Shown here: one piece after another, positions 1 through 7,811 of the stretch
Layout: each line of letters begins with the position of its first letter
Numbering within the stretch: the stretch's first letter is position 1
Assembly (NCBI RefSeq): GCF_001956295.1
Contig: NZ_MRTD01000024.1
Coordinates: forward strand, 1 to 64,000
Direction of reading: 5' to 3'
DNA length: 64,000 nucleotides
From: Paenibacillus sp. FSL A5-0031
GTDB taxonomy: Bacteria; Bacillota; Bacilli; Paenibacillales; Paenibacillaceae
Notes under the pieces: generated by a model
What the model saw: only the letters and a program-made list of their open reading frames with translations
What the model was told of the DNA's origin: nothing
Databases searched by the model: none
Made by a program: the position numbers and the translations under genes

Positions 1-82
1 CTGTTCAGTACAGGAATCATCTCTTAAGTGTGGCTTAGTGCTCTTTTTTTCAAAGTGTCCTTGACTAAGGGGTCAGTTTAGC
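1..82 (-). mobile_element. Possible end of an IS3-like insertion sequence, extending left of the window
   Basis: Read on the minus strand, the block starting at about 80 contains TAAACTGACCCC, then GGACACTTTG and a run of A. This resembles the GACCCC...GGACAC style of IS3/IS150-group terminal repeats. No transposase coding sequence is inside the window, so the call rests on similarity from memory only. The stretch from here to the TetR gene holds no other gene. Confidence 0.3.
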
Positions 83-170
83 GTGCACCCCTCTTCTTTA
101 TTTATTCAAATATACCTTAACTTGTTTTAACTCTTTAAGCTTCTTCTAATTATTAAACAGTTCACTCCCC

Positions 171-731
171 TTACATTCTATCAATTCCAGTCCGTATATA
201 AGGAATCGCTAATTTGATAACTTCTTCCGGCGGTGTCTTGTGACTATTTCTTCTCCATTCTACAGAAACCCCATAAATTCCCCAGCTTAATAGGACAGCT
301 GTAAGTTTTAGAGCTTCATCCTTCTCCGCTTTATGTTGCTTTAACAACATTTTATAAAAAATAATTTCGAGCTGTTCCCTAATAATACGGGCAATGGTAT
401 CTTCGTAACCTCTATGGCAACGACTGGATAATGACTTTTGAAAATTTGTTACAGCTTCAAAGATGCTAACAAATACTTCTTCATTTAGTTCGTCATTTTG
501 ATAAAAGTCATAATTCAAATTGACTAACAATACTTCTGACAGTACTTTTTCCAATAAGTTGTGTATATCTTCAAAATGATAATAAAAAGTTGCACGATTA
601 ATCATCGCTTCTGTAGTTATATCTTTTATCGTAATATCTTTAAATTCCTTTTTCCCTGAAAGTTCAATGAAAGAATCCATAATTAACTTACGGGTACGTA
701 GAACTCGGGGGTCCGACTTTGATTCGGTCAT
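171..731 (-). CDS. TetR/AcrR-family transcriptional repressor
   Basis: A DNA-binding repressor of 186 residues, the usual TetR length. An N-terminal helix-turn-helix at about residues 10-60 includes the typical INRATFYYHFEDI stretch, which marks the recognition helix and its following Tyr-Phe-His segment. The C-terminal ligand-binding half is helical and not recognisable to ligand. AGGAGG lies 7 bases before the ATG. It is divergent from the SpxH-like/YdhR-like pair, and a 20-bp palindrome sits between them close to its own start, so autorepression and control of the divergent genes is the likely arrangement. The gene is AT-rich like the next two genes, consistent with a transferred module. 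The inducer is unknown. Confidence 0.88.
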   Translation of the reverse strand: MTESKSDPRVLRTRKLIMDSFIELSGKKEFKDITIKDITTEAMINRATFYYHFEDIHNLLEKVLSEVLLVNLNYDFYQNDELNEEVFVSIFEAVTNFQKSLSSRCHRGYEDTIARIIREQLEIIFYKMLLKQHKAEKDEALKLTAVLLSWGIYGVSVEWRRNSHKTPPEEVIKLAIPYIRTGIDRM

Positions 732-767
732 TTTGTTAACCTCCTACTTTTTAAACAACTTCTTAAA

Positions 768-787
768 TGTGTTGTATAAACGACACA
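768..787. promoter_or_regulatory. Putative TetR operator (20-bp inverted repeat)
   Basis: TGTGTTGT and ACGACACA form 8-bp arms (one G-T mismatch) around ATAA, in the intergenic region between the TetR gene and the divergent SpxH-like gene, 37 bp before the TetR start. Position and size fit a TetR operator; binding is inferred. Confidence 0.55.
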
Positions 788-974
788 TCCGCAGAACTAT
801 TGGTGTTGATGATTTTTATTATGATTTAAAATTTAATTGCAAGCAAATAAATATGTATTTCGCCCTTGAAAAGTAAAGGGAAGATAATACATATTGTTAA
901 AAAATTTAGCGAGGTATAAGTGTTTGCTTTTCCTCGCTTATCTTAACTTATTAACAGAGAAATGAGGAATTAAA

Positions 975-1904
975 ATGGAGAACAATAATAATATGGTTTG
1001 TGATCTACAAACAGGCGTATGCGGGGTAGCTGAAGAGGAGAAAGTAGAGATTATTGATTTTAATCAGCCCACAAAAGCAGTTAATCTTTACTATGTAACC
1101 GATCCTATTTGTTCGCATTGCTGGGCGCTTGAACCTGTGCTTCGTCGTTTTGTAGAGCAATACGGGAACTTTTTTAACTTCCATACGGTTATGGGCGGTT
1201 TGCTGGAAAAATGGCATGATGGACCAATCGATCCGGCAAACGGCATTCATAAACCAGCCGATGTGGCCCCTCACTGGAGAGAAGTTGGAGAGCATTCAAG
1301 AATGCCAATTGATGGGACTTTAATGATTGATAATCCAGTTCAATCATCCTACCCGCCTTCTCGTGTATTTAAGGTGATTCAAAAAAATCATACTGATGCA
1401 AAAGCAACAGAATATTTGCGTCGTTCAAGAGAAGCACTGTTTGCATTTAATCAAAATATATCAGATAAATCGGTTATGATTGAAATCGCAAATCATATCG
1501 GTCTTGATGGAAAAGCAATTGTAAACGAAGCTGAACAACAGGTCGGTCTTCAATTGTTGCATGAAGATTTTGATCTAGTTAGAAGGTTGGGTGTCCGAGG
1601 CTTCCCTACCATTATTATGACTAATGAGGAGAATAAGGGCGTAAAAATTGTTGGCAGCCGTCCGTTGGATAACTATGTTGACGGTTTGAGTAAGGTTCTG
1701 AATCTCGAAGATTTACAACCCAAACCAGTCCCTTCCCTTTCTGACTTGCTTGAAAAAGAAAAGCTTCTTTTCTCCAAGGAAATTGAAGTCATGTATGATG
1801 TTGAACAAGCAGACGTAAAATTTCTTATTGAACAAGAGCTTCCAACAAATCATTATCAAGTGAACGAAATTTTAGGAGAATTGTATTTTACAGCTACTAA
1901 ATAA
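975..1904 (+). CDS. SpxH (YjbH)-like DsbA-family thioredoxin-fold protein
   Basis: A 309-residue DsbA-superfamily protein. The N-terminal motif MVCDLQTGVCGVA is followed by TDPICSHCWALEP, with a CxxC-type site (Cys46 and Cys49). Both are characteristic of the SpxH/YjbH group, whose B. subtilis member is a ClpXP adaptor that delivers Spx for degradation. A conserved cis-Pro-type segment (VRGFPTIIM) is near residue 215. GAGGAA precedes the ATG. The gene is followed after 19 bp by a YdhR-like gene and is divergent from a TetR regulator, unlike the usual yjbH context. It may therefore be an accessory paralogue answering a specific stress rather than the housekeeping adaptor. Its role in Spx turnover is inferred from family only. 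Confidence 0.8.
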   Translation: MENNNNMVCDLQTGVCGVAEEEKVEIIDFNQPTKAVNLYYVTDPICSHCWALEPVLRRFVEQYGNFFNFHTVMGGLLEKWHDGPIDPANGIHKPADVAPHWREVGEHSRMPIDGTLMIDNPVQSSYPPSRVFKVIQKNHTDAKATEYLRRSREALFAFNQNISDKSVMIEIANHIGLDGKAIVNEAEQQVGLQLLHEDFDLVRRLGVRGFPTIIMTNEENKGVKIVGSRPLDNYVDGLSKVLNLEDLQPKPVPSLSDLLEKEKLLFSKEIEVMYDVEQADVKFLIEQELPTNHYQVNEILGELYFTATK

Positions 1905-1923
1905 ACAAAAGGAAGTGACTATA

Positions 1924-2265
1924 ATGTCGTACGTATTACAAGTGGATTTTAAAATGAATGGACCGTTCGGAGAAGAGATGGCAGAGGCGTTTTCTGATTT
2001 AGCAAAAAGTATCAATGAAGAAGATGGATTCATGTGGAAAATCTGGACAGAAAATGCCGAAAAAAATGAAGCCGGTGGAATTTATTTGTTTGAAACAAAA
2101 GAAACGGCTGAAAAATATAACGTTATGCACACTAGCAGATTAGCTGACTTTGGTATAACAGATATCAATGCAAAAATCTTTTCCGTCAATCACAAACTTA
2201 CTGAAATCAATAAGGGACCTGCTTATTGCAATGAGAATTCTAGTCCGGGAAATCCTACTTCCTAG
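1924..2265 (+). CDS. YdhR-like small monooxygenase-fold protein
   Basis: A short alpha/beta-barrel-type protein of about 113 residues resembling the YdhR family (dimeric ferredoxin-like fold, annotated as putative monooxygenase). The pattern MSYVLQVDFKM at the N-terminus and the GFMWKIWTENAEKNEAGGIYLFE segment halves (WKIW...GGIYLF) match that family. The ATG at 1924 is preferred over an upstream GTG because GGAAGTG lies just before it. It follows the SpxH-like gene in the same direction and is probably co-transcribed under the divergent TetR regulator. Substrate unknown. Confidence 0.72.
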   Translation: MSYVLQVDFKMNGPFGEEMAEAFSDLAKSINEEDGFMWKIWTENAEKNEAGGIYLFETKETAEKYNVMHTSRLADFGITDINAKIFSVNHKLTEINKGPAYCNENSSPGNPTS

Positions 2266-2349
2266 TTATCCCTAGCGTAGAATACGTTCGGGCTTTAAAT
2301 GGCAGGTAAATGTGGCTCTTAAAATGCTAATTACTAACGAGCGACACAA

Positions 2350-2373
2350 AGCACTCCACATGTGTGGAGTGCT
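2350..2373. terminator. Perfect 24-bp palindrome, possible bidirectional terminator
   Basis: AGCACTCCACA followed directly by TGTGGAGTGCT is a perfect dyad between the convergent YdhR-like and DNA alkylation repair genes. There is no U-run on the plus side and only a weak TTTGTGT on the minus side, so it is a poor canonical terminator. The surrounding 2266-2485 region holds no supported gene. Confidence 0.4.
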
Positions 2374-2485
2374 TAACCTAGCGATATAAACTATTTCAAA
2401 GCTATTACCATCGGCAGCTCGACTTCCATCGGAATAACCTTGTATTACTTGCTCGCTGGCGCCATAACAATCCATGAAGTAACCT

Positions 2486-3193
2486 TTAGCATCTTACATG
2501 CTTGCGTTTGAAACCAAGCCGCTGTTTATCAACTGCTTTTTGAATCTGTTCAGATGCGATCAAAAAACTGCTTTTTTTCTTGTCCCGATTAACTTCTACA
2601 GGACCTACTTCCAATGCGACCTCCATTGCCTTATCATGGAGCCGCATGTAGGATACCCCTACTGTGTAAATAAAATTATTCATTGCATATTTTGTTCGTT
2701 CGGGAGCATCATGAATCGTATTTTTCACAGTTTCAAGCAGATTGGCCAATTTGCTTTCGGAAAATTCATCATCCGGCCGACTCCCCAAAAGCCAGCAGTA
2801 ACAGCTCCAGCCTGCAGACATTTTCAGTTCATCACCGCTTGCGATCCACTTGTCAGCCACTTCTTGCGCAATATCAGCTTCTGCCAAAGTTACCGCAACA
2901 ACATAGTCGGACAGCATATAAAAATAAGCTCCATCCATCCAACGGTCATAATCCGCTTCCGTCATCGCATTGGGATCTGCAATAATTCCGGCAAAATACA
3001 TGGCGTCGTAGTTCCCTGTAGCATAAAGCTGCTCAGCCAACGGTTGATTTATTTTTGTTTTTTTGAAAATGGTCTTCATTTGGCCAGTAGCAACACCAAA
3101 AAGCGGTTCCTGTGCGCCATTGGATTGGTATATTTTTTTAGTTCGTTCCTTGCCAAGAGCTTCAAGCTCCTGCATAACCATTTCTAAATTCAT
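2486..3193 (-). CDS. DNA alkylation repair protein (AlkD-like HEAT-repeat fold)
   Basis: A 235-residue all-helical protein of the DNA alkylation repair/AlkD-like family, which wraps DNA with HEAT-like repeats and, in AlkD, excises bulky alkylated bases. The pattern of helical repeats, with segments such as WMDGAYFYMLSDYVVA, KWIASGDELKMSAGWSCY and HDAPERTKYAMNNFIYTVG, is typical of this group. GGGAGT precedes the ATG. It stands alone, convergent with the upstream module. Whether it is a glycosylase or only a DNA-binding homologue cannot be settled from the sequence. Confidence 0.78.
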   Translation of the reverse strand: MNLEMVMQELEALGKERTKKIYQSNGAQEPLFGVATGQMKTIFKKTKINQPLAEQLYATGNYDAMYFAGIIADPNAMTEADYDRWMDGAYFYMLSDYVVAVTLAEADIAQEVADKWIASGDELKMSAGWSCYCWLLGSRPDDEFSESKLANLLETVKNTIHDAPERTKYAMNNFIYTVGVSYMRLHDKAMEVALEVGPVEVNRDKKKSSFLIASEQIQKAVDKQRLGFKRKHVRC

Positions 3194-3550
3194 TGTTTTA
3201 CACTCCCTTTTGAGATTCTACCATCTTCTCCTACACCAGCCATTTGTTTCTTTTGCATTAGTAATTTTTCATCCTATTTCAATGACCTTCTATGAAAAAA
3301 CCACAGACCAGTAAGATTTTATTTATCCATAAAAATCATTTTTCGCGTCCGTTTCACATCAAAATCTCAACGAGGACAAGTATATGTTACCACTATTTGA
3401 GCATAGAGAATATGAAATGAAATTAAAAAATCATTCCTTGCTAGAGCTCAACCATATGAACCATACATGGGATTATATCTAGCTTCGGCACTTCATGCTT
3501 GAACCTACCCTCTTTGCCGCTACTTCATTTTTATGAAAAAGTGTTCAAAC
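3194..3550. other. Intergenic region without a supported gene
   Basis: AT-rich spacer between the DNA alkylation repair gene, which starts here on the minus strand, and the DUF1801 terminator. No reading frame with a credible ribosome binding site was seen. It presumably carries the promoter of the repair gene. Confidence 0.5.
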
Positions 3551-3586
3551 AAAAAAAATGCCCCAGAGAAAACTCTCTGAGGCATT
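3551..3586 (-). terminator. Rho-independent terminator of the DUF1801 gene
   Basis: On the minus strand AATGCCTCAGAGAG pairs with CTCTGGGGCATT around a short loop and is followed by a run of eight T. It lies just past the stop of the DUF1801 gene. Confidence 0.85.
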
Positions 3587-3609
3587 TGTTCAATGGAGCA
3601 TCTCTGCTC

Positions 3610-4002
3610 CTATTTCTTTTTCTTCACTTTCTTGTTCGCGGCTTTTTCAATATTCTCAGCTACTCTGTATTTTACGATCTCACCAATTAATTCGTAAGGT
3701 ATAGGCTCGTCTAAAGGGAAGCGAATCGACCCTTTTGCCCCTTTATACGGGGATAATTGCTGTTTAAAGGCCTCAATTCCGCTTGGAGCCGGATATAAGC
3801 CGATATGATTTTTGTAAGCTGCAAAATGAACCAAGTTCCCGTGGAGCACGAAGGTCGGCATTTGATAGCTGATTTTCTCTGTCGCTTCTGGTGCAGCCAC
3901 TTTAACCACGCCTCTTATCTTCTCCAAAATATCCTGAATCTCAGGAGAGTAATGGGCGATATACTGATCAATTGTCTCAAATGTGATTTTATTGCCTTCC
4001 AT
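3610..4002 (-). CDS. DUF1801 (YdhG/YjdI-like) protein
   Basis: A 130-residue protein of the DUF1801 family, sometimes called iron chaperone-like because of resemblance to frataxin folds; biochemical support is weak. Diagnostic stretches are YIAHYSPEIQDILEKIR at the N-terminus, EKISYQMPTF in the middle and HIGLYPAPSGIEAF near residue 70. The tail KKVKKKK is lysine-rich. AAGGAG precedes the ATG. It has its own terminator and lies 22 bp downstream of a small membrane protein gene in the same direction. Confidence 0.8.
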   Translation of the reverse strand: MEGNKITFETIDQYIAHYSPEIQDILEKIRGVVKVAAPEATEKISYQMPTFVLHGNLVHFAAYKNHIGLYPAPSGIEAFKQQLSPYKGAKGSIRFPLDEPIPYELIGEIVKYRVAENIEKAANKKVKKKK

Positions 4003-4024
4003 GGCTGCTCCTTTCGGGCCTTCG

Positions 4025-4213
4025 TTATTTGCGGCGCTTCTGGGCCATTCTCGAATAAATGATGAATGCTGCGACTAGCATGCTAATGAAACCAACATTT
4101 TCTGCCGGTCCCTGTTCCATCCCAAATACCATACAAAGATTCGTAATAAGGCTTTTTACAAGCAGTGCTATGACAATCAGCATTAACGGACGAATAAAAT
4201 TATATTTCTTCAT
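4025..4213 (-). CDS. Small membrane protein of unknown function
   Basis: A 62-residue protein beginning MKKYNFIRP with two hydrophobic segments (about residues 8-27 and 43-57) and a basic end MAQKRRK. The internal ATG is chosen because CAGGAG lies 11 bases upstream; a longer frame would start with an unlikely leader. It directly precedes the DUF1801 gene and may be co-transcribed with it. I do not recognise the family with certainty. Confidence 0.6.
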   Translation of the reverse strand: MKKYNFIRPLMLIVIALLVKSLITNLCMVFGMEQGPAENVGFISMLVAAFIIYSRMAQKRRK

Positions 4214-4391
4214 CTTTAGTACCACTCCTGACGACGCCCATAGTAGATCAGCTCCCGCTAAAACTAGCAATTGAAATCGCTTTAATAGGAGCAATCCCGG
4301 CAAGTATACCAGTTTCCAGCCTGATCGTCCAACCTTTCCGCATAGCTCTAGCTTCTACAAAGCCAGCGCCTGACCATGCCTTGCTAGATGT

Positions 4392-5306
4392 CTAGTTTAA
4401 TTGCCCCCACCAACTAGTATAGGTGATTTGGATATCACTGAATTCTTGCAAGTTATAAGCAACTACAAGCATAATTTCAGAATCAATTGACTTCCAATTT
4501 GCAACGAGTCCTAACTCACCGCTTACAATGAGCTGATTCCACTCTTCATCTGTATAGTCGATGCCTTCTACATCATGGTAATGTTTTATAGTTTCAACTG
4601 TTGGCTCTCCATATTGTTTTGTCAGATACGCAACTAAAGCCTTATAATCCTGTACGTACTTATCCACGCCGGAAAGTTCTACTAAATAACCTGCTGATTT
4701 CAACATTTCGTCTGGAGTGAAATAAACCGCCGTTGCTTTAAAATCAGCTACTTTCGTTTGAAACGTAAGATATGGAACCTTTGTATCGCTTCTAAATTGG
4801 AATAACGATTTTTCTGTTTTCTTTACCTGATCGACAGACATCCCCCACTTTGCATTACGAAACGAAGGAAGATCCAGCAAAGCCCAATCTATCTGCTTAC
4901 CAATCTGAATAGCTTTACGTCCACTGTCCAACAATACCTTTTCACCTGAGACGTTTGCGATAAATCGTAAAGGCACATAAGTAACACCGTTAACTATTTT
5001 CGGAGCAACTGGCAGCTTCGTTTCTTTTCCGTTCACAAGAGCCTTAGTACTACCTACCGTCAAGGATATGGAGATTCCCTTTTTGTCCGCTTTAATGGTT
5101 TTGGTTTTTGCCGAATAAGAAATTTTGTACGCTAGTTCCTGAAATATGACTTTGAATGGCACCAGTGTTGTATTTGACTGTGTTAACGTATCACCAGTAA
5201 CAACATAGCCATTAACCAATACACGGTATGTACTTGGTGCAGCAAAAGCCGCAGATGTCCCTGTCATTAACAATAAAATGAGTCCTAGCAATATCACTTT
5301 TTTCAT
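4392..5306 (-). CDS. Secreted protein with copper amine oxidase N-terminal domain
   Basis: A 304-residue exported protein. Residues 1-23 form a signal peptide ending near AFAAP. Residues 30-145 form a copper-amine-oxidase-N1-type module (VLVNGYVV..., TTLVPFKVIFQEL..., GVTYVPLRFIANVSGE), a wall-associated domain abundant in Paenibacillus that is not itself an oxidase. The C-terminal half (WGMSVDQVKKTE...) resembles domains found after such modules and has no known function. The start at MKKVIL is supported by GAGGAGAG; a start five codons earlier would overlap that site. Confidence 0.75.
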   Translation of the reverse strand: MKKVILLGLILLLMTGTSAAFAAPSTYRVLVNGYVVTGDTLTQSNTTLVPFKVIFQELAYKISYSAKTKTIKADKKGISISLTVGSTKALVNGKETKLPVAPKIVNGVTYVPLRFIANVSGEKVLLDSGRKAIQIGKQIDWALLDLPSFRNAKWGMSVDQVKKTEKSLFQFRSDTKVPYLTFQTKVADFKATAVYFTPDEMLKSAGYLVELSGVDKYVQDYKALVAYLTKQYGEPTVETIKHYHDVEGIDYTDEEWNQLIVSGELGLVANWKSIDSEIMLVVAYNLQEFSDIQITYTSWWGQLN

Positions 5307-5500
5307 TTTCTCTCTCCTCATGCTTTCTCAATCTTTTAATGTGGTCTTCTATATAAATACATGTTTATTCCAAGCAGACAATCCCTTTTCATGTCCCTAT
5401 TAATAAAGGAGTCTACTTACCATTCGACATAAAGAGACATCCACCTTCCCAATTTTATAAAATAATGGAACTAAATATATGAAGCAAGCAACACAAAAAG

Positions 5501-5520
5501 GACCACCCTTTCGGGCAGCC
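5501..5520 (-). terminator. Terminator after the siderophore-binding/reductase gene
   Basis: On the minus strand GGCTGCCC-GAAA-GGGTGGTC forms an 8-bp stem with a GNRA loop, followed by C and TTTTTGTG. Confidence 0.75.
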
Positions 5521-5548
5521 CTGCCTGCGTACAAATGCTGCAGCTATT

Positions 5549-6592
5549 TTATTCCTCTTCTTCCACAGCGCCCAGCGCACGGTTCTTCTCTTTGAAACGG
5601 TCGTTATGGGACGAGACGTAAGCCATATAAGGAGCATCCGGCTCCATGTACTTCTTCGCACTATTTAATGCTAAAATACCACTGGTAAAGGTACCCGCAA
5701 TCAGCTCAACCTTGTTCGGATAGGTAACGAAATCACCCGCTGCGTAGATACCCAGAATGTTGGTAACCATTTGGTCATCTACCTGCATGTTCCATTCATT
5801 CATATTAAGCCCCCAATGACGAATCGAACCATAATCGCAACTCATCCCGTGACTGACGACCACAGCGTCTACTTCAAGCTTTTGCTGCTCGCCTGTCAGC
5901 GTATGGGCTACGGTGACAGTGTCTATAGCCGTACCATCCTGGCTATGTAGAACTTCTACCGTATAGGGGGTAAGGATCGATACGGAAGACTGTCTCATTT
6001 GGCTAACCGTCCGTTCATGCCCGCCGAATTCGCCGCGCCGATGGACAATCGTCACGCTAGACGCAATCGGTTCCAGCTCAACAGCCCAATCCACCGCGGC
6101 ATCTCCGCCTCCGGAGATCAATACCCGCTTGCCGCGAAAGCCGTCCAACTGCTGCACCGTATAATGCAAATTGGTCACTTCGAAACGATCTGCTCCCTCA
6201 ATTTCCAGCTTTGCCGGCTTGCGAGCGCCATAGCCGATAGCTAGTATAACCGTCCGGGTGAGATGCTTCTCACCAGCATCTGTCGTCAGCAGGAAATTCC
6301 CGTCATCCTGTCGCTCACAATGCTGGATACGCTGACCAAGCACAATTGTCGGCTCAAAGGTATGGGCTTGCTGAACCAACTGATCGATCAGCCTTTCCCC
6401 GCGAACAGGGGTGATCCCCCCAACATCCCAAATCATTTTTTCCGGATAGGTCAGTATGCGTCCACCCAATTCATCCTGGGCTTCTATGAGCTTGGTTTTT
6501 AATTCTCTCATGCCGCTGTAAAATGCCGTGTACAATCCCGTTGGGCCGCCGCCAATAATCGTTACATCGAATAATTCTAGAGAATGGCTCAT
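5549..6592 (-). CDS. Ferredoxin-NADP reductase-like flavoprotein (alternative, stand-alone reading)
   Basis: A stand-alone start at ATG (MSHSLELF...) gives 347 residues, close to the ~330 of YumC, and a full N-terminal FAD-binding Rossmann motif right after the start. The G7 run ends 6 bases before the ATG and could serve as a purine-rich ribosome binding site. Likely role: NADPH-dependent reduction of ferric siderophores in the cytoplasm after import, or ferredoxin/flavodoxin reduction. I list it separately because this is the reading expected if the binding protein and reductase are really two translationally coupled genes. Confidence 0.6.
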   Translation of the reverse strand: MSHSLELFDVTIIGGGPTGLYTAFYSGMRELKTKLIEAQDELGGRILTYPEKMIWDVGGITPVRGERLIDQLVQQAHTFEPTIVLGQRIQHCERQDDGNFLLTTDAGEKHLTRTVILAIGYGARKPAKLEIEGADRFEVTNLHYTVQQLDGFRGKRVLISGGGDAAVDWAVELEPIASSVTIVHRRGEFGGHERTVSQMRQSSVSILTPYTVEVLHSQDGTAIDTVTVAHTLTGEQQKLEVDAVVVSHGMSCDYGSIRHWGLNMNEWNMQVDDQMVTNILGIYAAGDFVTYPNKVELIAGTFTSGILALNSAKKYMEPDAPYMAYVSSHNDRFKEKNRALGAVEEEE

Positions 6593-7597
6593 TACTGTCC
6601 CCCCCAATATCACTGGAAGCTGCTTAATTAGCGCTTCTCTTGCAAGCGGATCTGTCGTAATGCCGAGCCCCCCGTTTACAAAATAAACTTTCCCCGCTTT
6701 CACAGCCGGCAAATCTCTCCAGATTGGTTCGTTGATCATTTGCTTAACCGATTCAAGCTCGGGTCCGTCAAAATAAACAATAAAGATACGGTCTCCCGCA
6801 ATATTCGGAAGCAATTCAGCCGATATGTCCGAGTATCCGTAGTTCTCAGGATCATCAATTAGCTCTTGGATACCTGCCGTCGGCTTGAATCCTTTCTTAT
6901 GATAGACAAACGTAGGCAAATAACTGGTCGTATAAACACTAAGTCTTTTTTGACCTAACATATATTGAAATACCGATGCGGTTTCGCCGCTCTGTATTGT
7001 GCCATTCTGCAGCAGAGAATCCCACATTTTATTAATGTCTGCCTCATGCTTCGCAAGAAATTCGTCCGCCTCTTTCTCAAAGCCGAGCCAATTGCCAATT
7101 CTCTTTACGCGTACAGGCATCGGGTCCCACTCGTTTGTCTGAATAACCGGCGCAACTTTTCTCATAACATCCAGCTGCTGCGCATCCGTCATCGAAGTAA
7201 TAATCAGATCAGGCTCCAGCTCAATCAATTTCTCCGTGCTCGGCGGCCAGCCCACATCAGCAACGTCTTTCACTTCATCCCGGTACACGGCATACTCAAG
7301 CCCATCCTGAATCAATCCAATTGGTTGAACGCCAAATAGCAAAATATCCCCTACTGTATTATCTGTATAAACAATACGTTTAGGCGAACTTGGAATCTCC
7401 ACCTGTTTATCGTAAGCATCCGTCACAAACTTTGTTGCGGACGTACTTACTTGTCCGTTTCCTTCGTTTGCTGCAACTGTTGCTGTATTTGTTGGTTTCG
7501 CTTCACTGCCGCCGCCATTGCTGCCACACGCACTTAATGCCATTGCGATACAAAGCACTGCTAGACCTTTCCGTATATGTTTGCTTTGAACTGCCAT
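5549..7597 (-). CDS. Iron-siderophore-binding lipoprotein fused in frame to a YumC/IruO-like flavin reductase
   Basis: As written, one frame encodes two proteins. The first ~335 residues are a FeuA/FhuD-type periplasmic-binding lipoprotein: signal peptide with lipobox LSAC (Cys24), then [22 protein letters not shown] and LEPDLIITS. The last ~347 residues are a complete ferredoxin/flavodoxin-NADP reductase of the YumC type, with FAD motif GGGPTG, NADPH site [10 protein letters not shown] and AAGD near the end. YumC-like IruO of S. aureus reduces ferric siderophores, which fits the context. An exported lipoprotein joined to a cytoplasmic reductase is topologically implausible. The junction has a G7 run; with G6 the first protein would stop at TAA overlapping the reductase ATG. 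The start at 7597 follows GGAGAG; earlier ATGs lie in the Fur box. Confidence 0.75.
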   Translation of the reverse strand: MAVQSKHIRKGLAVLCIAMALSACGSNGGGSEAKPTNTATVAANEGNGQVSTSATKFVTDAYDKQVEIPSSPKRIVYTDNTVGDILLFGVQPIGLIQDGLEYAVYRDEVKDVADVGWPPSTEKLIELEPDLIITSMTDAQQLDVMRKVAPVIQTNEWDPMPVRVKRIGNWLGFEKEADEFLAKHEADINKMWDSLLQNGTIQSGETASVFQYMLGQKRLSVYTTSYLPTFVYHKKGFKPTAGIQELIDDPENYGYSDISAELLPNIAGDRIFIVYFDGPELESVKQMINEPIWRDLPAVKAGKVYFVNGGLGITTDPLAREALIKQLPVILGGTVMSHSLELFDVTIIGGGPTGLYTAFYSGMRELKTKLIEAQDELGGRILTYPEKMIWDVGGITPVRGERLIDQLVQQAHTFEPTIVLGQRIQHCERQDDGNFLLTTDAGEKHLTRTVILAIGYGARKPAKLEIEGADRFEVTNLHYTVQQLDGFRGKRVLISGGGDAAVDWAVELEPIASSVTIVHRRGEFGGHERTVSQMRQSSVSILTPYTVEVLHSQDGTAIDTVTVAHTLTGEQQKLEVDAVVVSHGMSCDYGSIRHWGLNMNEWNMQVDDQMVTNILGIYAAGDFVTYPNKVELIAGTFTSGILALNSAKKYMEPDAPYMAYVSSHNDRFKEKNRALGAVEEEE
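6599..6605 (-). other. G7 homopolymer at the gene fusion junction
   Basis: Seven G on the minus strand inside codons TTG GGG GGG ACA GTA ATG. Removing one G gives TTG GGG GGA CAG TAA with the TAA overlapping the ATG of the reductase (TAATG). The tract may be a slippage site, a recent indel or a sequencing error. Confidence 0.9.
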
Positions 7598-7625
7598 CAT
7601 TCTCTCCGCCCATCTCTCTGTTTTA

Positions 7626-7642
7626 TTGATAATCATTATCAA
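7626..7642. promoter_or_regulatory. Fur box upstream of the siderophore-binding gene
   Basis: TTGATAATCATTATCAA is a perfect 17-bp palindrome matching the 7-1-7 Fur consensus TGATAATnATTATCA. It lies about 30 bp before the chosen start of the binding-protein gene, where it would block transcription under iron sufficiency. Confidence 0.85.
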
Positions 7643-7774
7643 CTATTGCCAGTATAGCTTGTACCCTTAACCCCGACAAGGATAGGATGGGACGATATTT
7701 TATACTATTGGGCTGCTTAATAACTAGACGGAATCGGTTGATATGTGTGCAGCTTTGCTGTATGATTTCTTTAA

Positions 7775-7791
7775 TTGATAATAATTCTCAA
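7775..7791. promoter_or_regulatory. Fur box upstream of the AraC-type regulator
   Basis: TTGATAATAATTCTCAA matches the Fur 7-1-7 consensus in 14 of 15 core positions. It lies 21 bp before the TTG start of the AraC-type regulator, so both divergent genes appear iron-repressed. Confidence 0.8.
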
Positions 7792-7811
7792 CTAAACTTG
7801 GAGGTTTTCAC

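Noticed and set aside
2272-2475. 67-codon minus-strand frame between the YdhR-like and DNA alkylation genes
   Set aside because: It crosses the perfect palindrome at 2350-2373 and has no ribosome binding site; the sequence matches no family I recognise.
2498-3187. 229-codon plus-strand frame opposite the DNA alkylation repair gene
   Set aside because: It is antisense to a gene with clear family features and has no ribosome binding site; it is a shadow frame.
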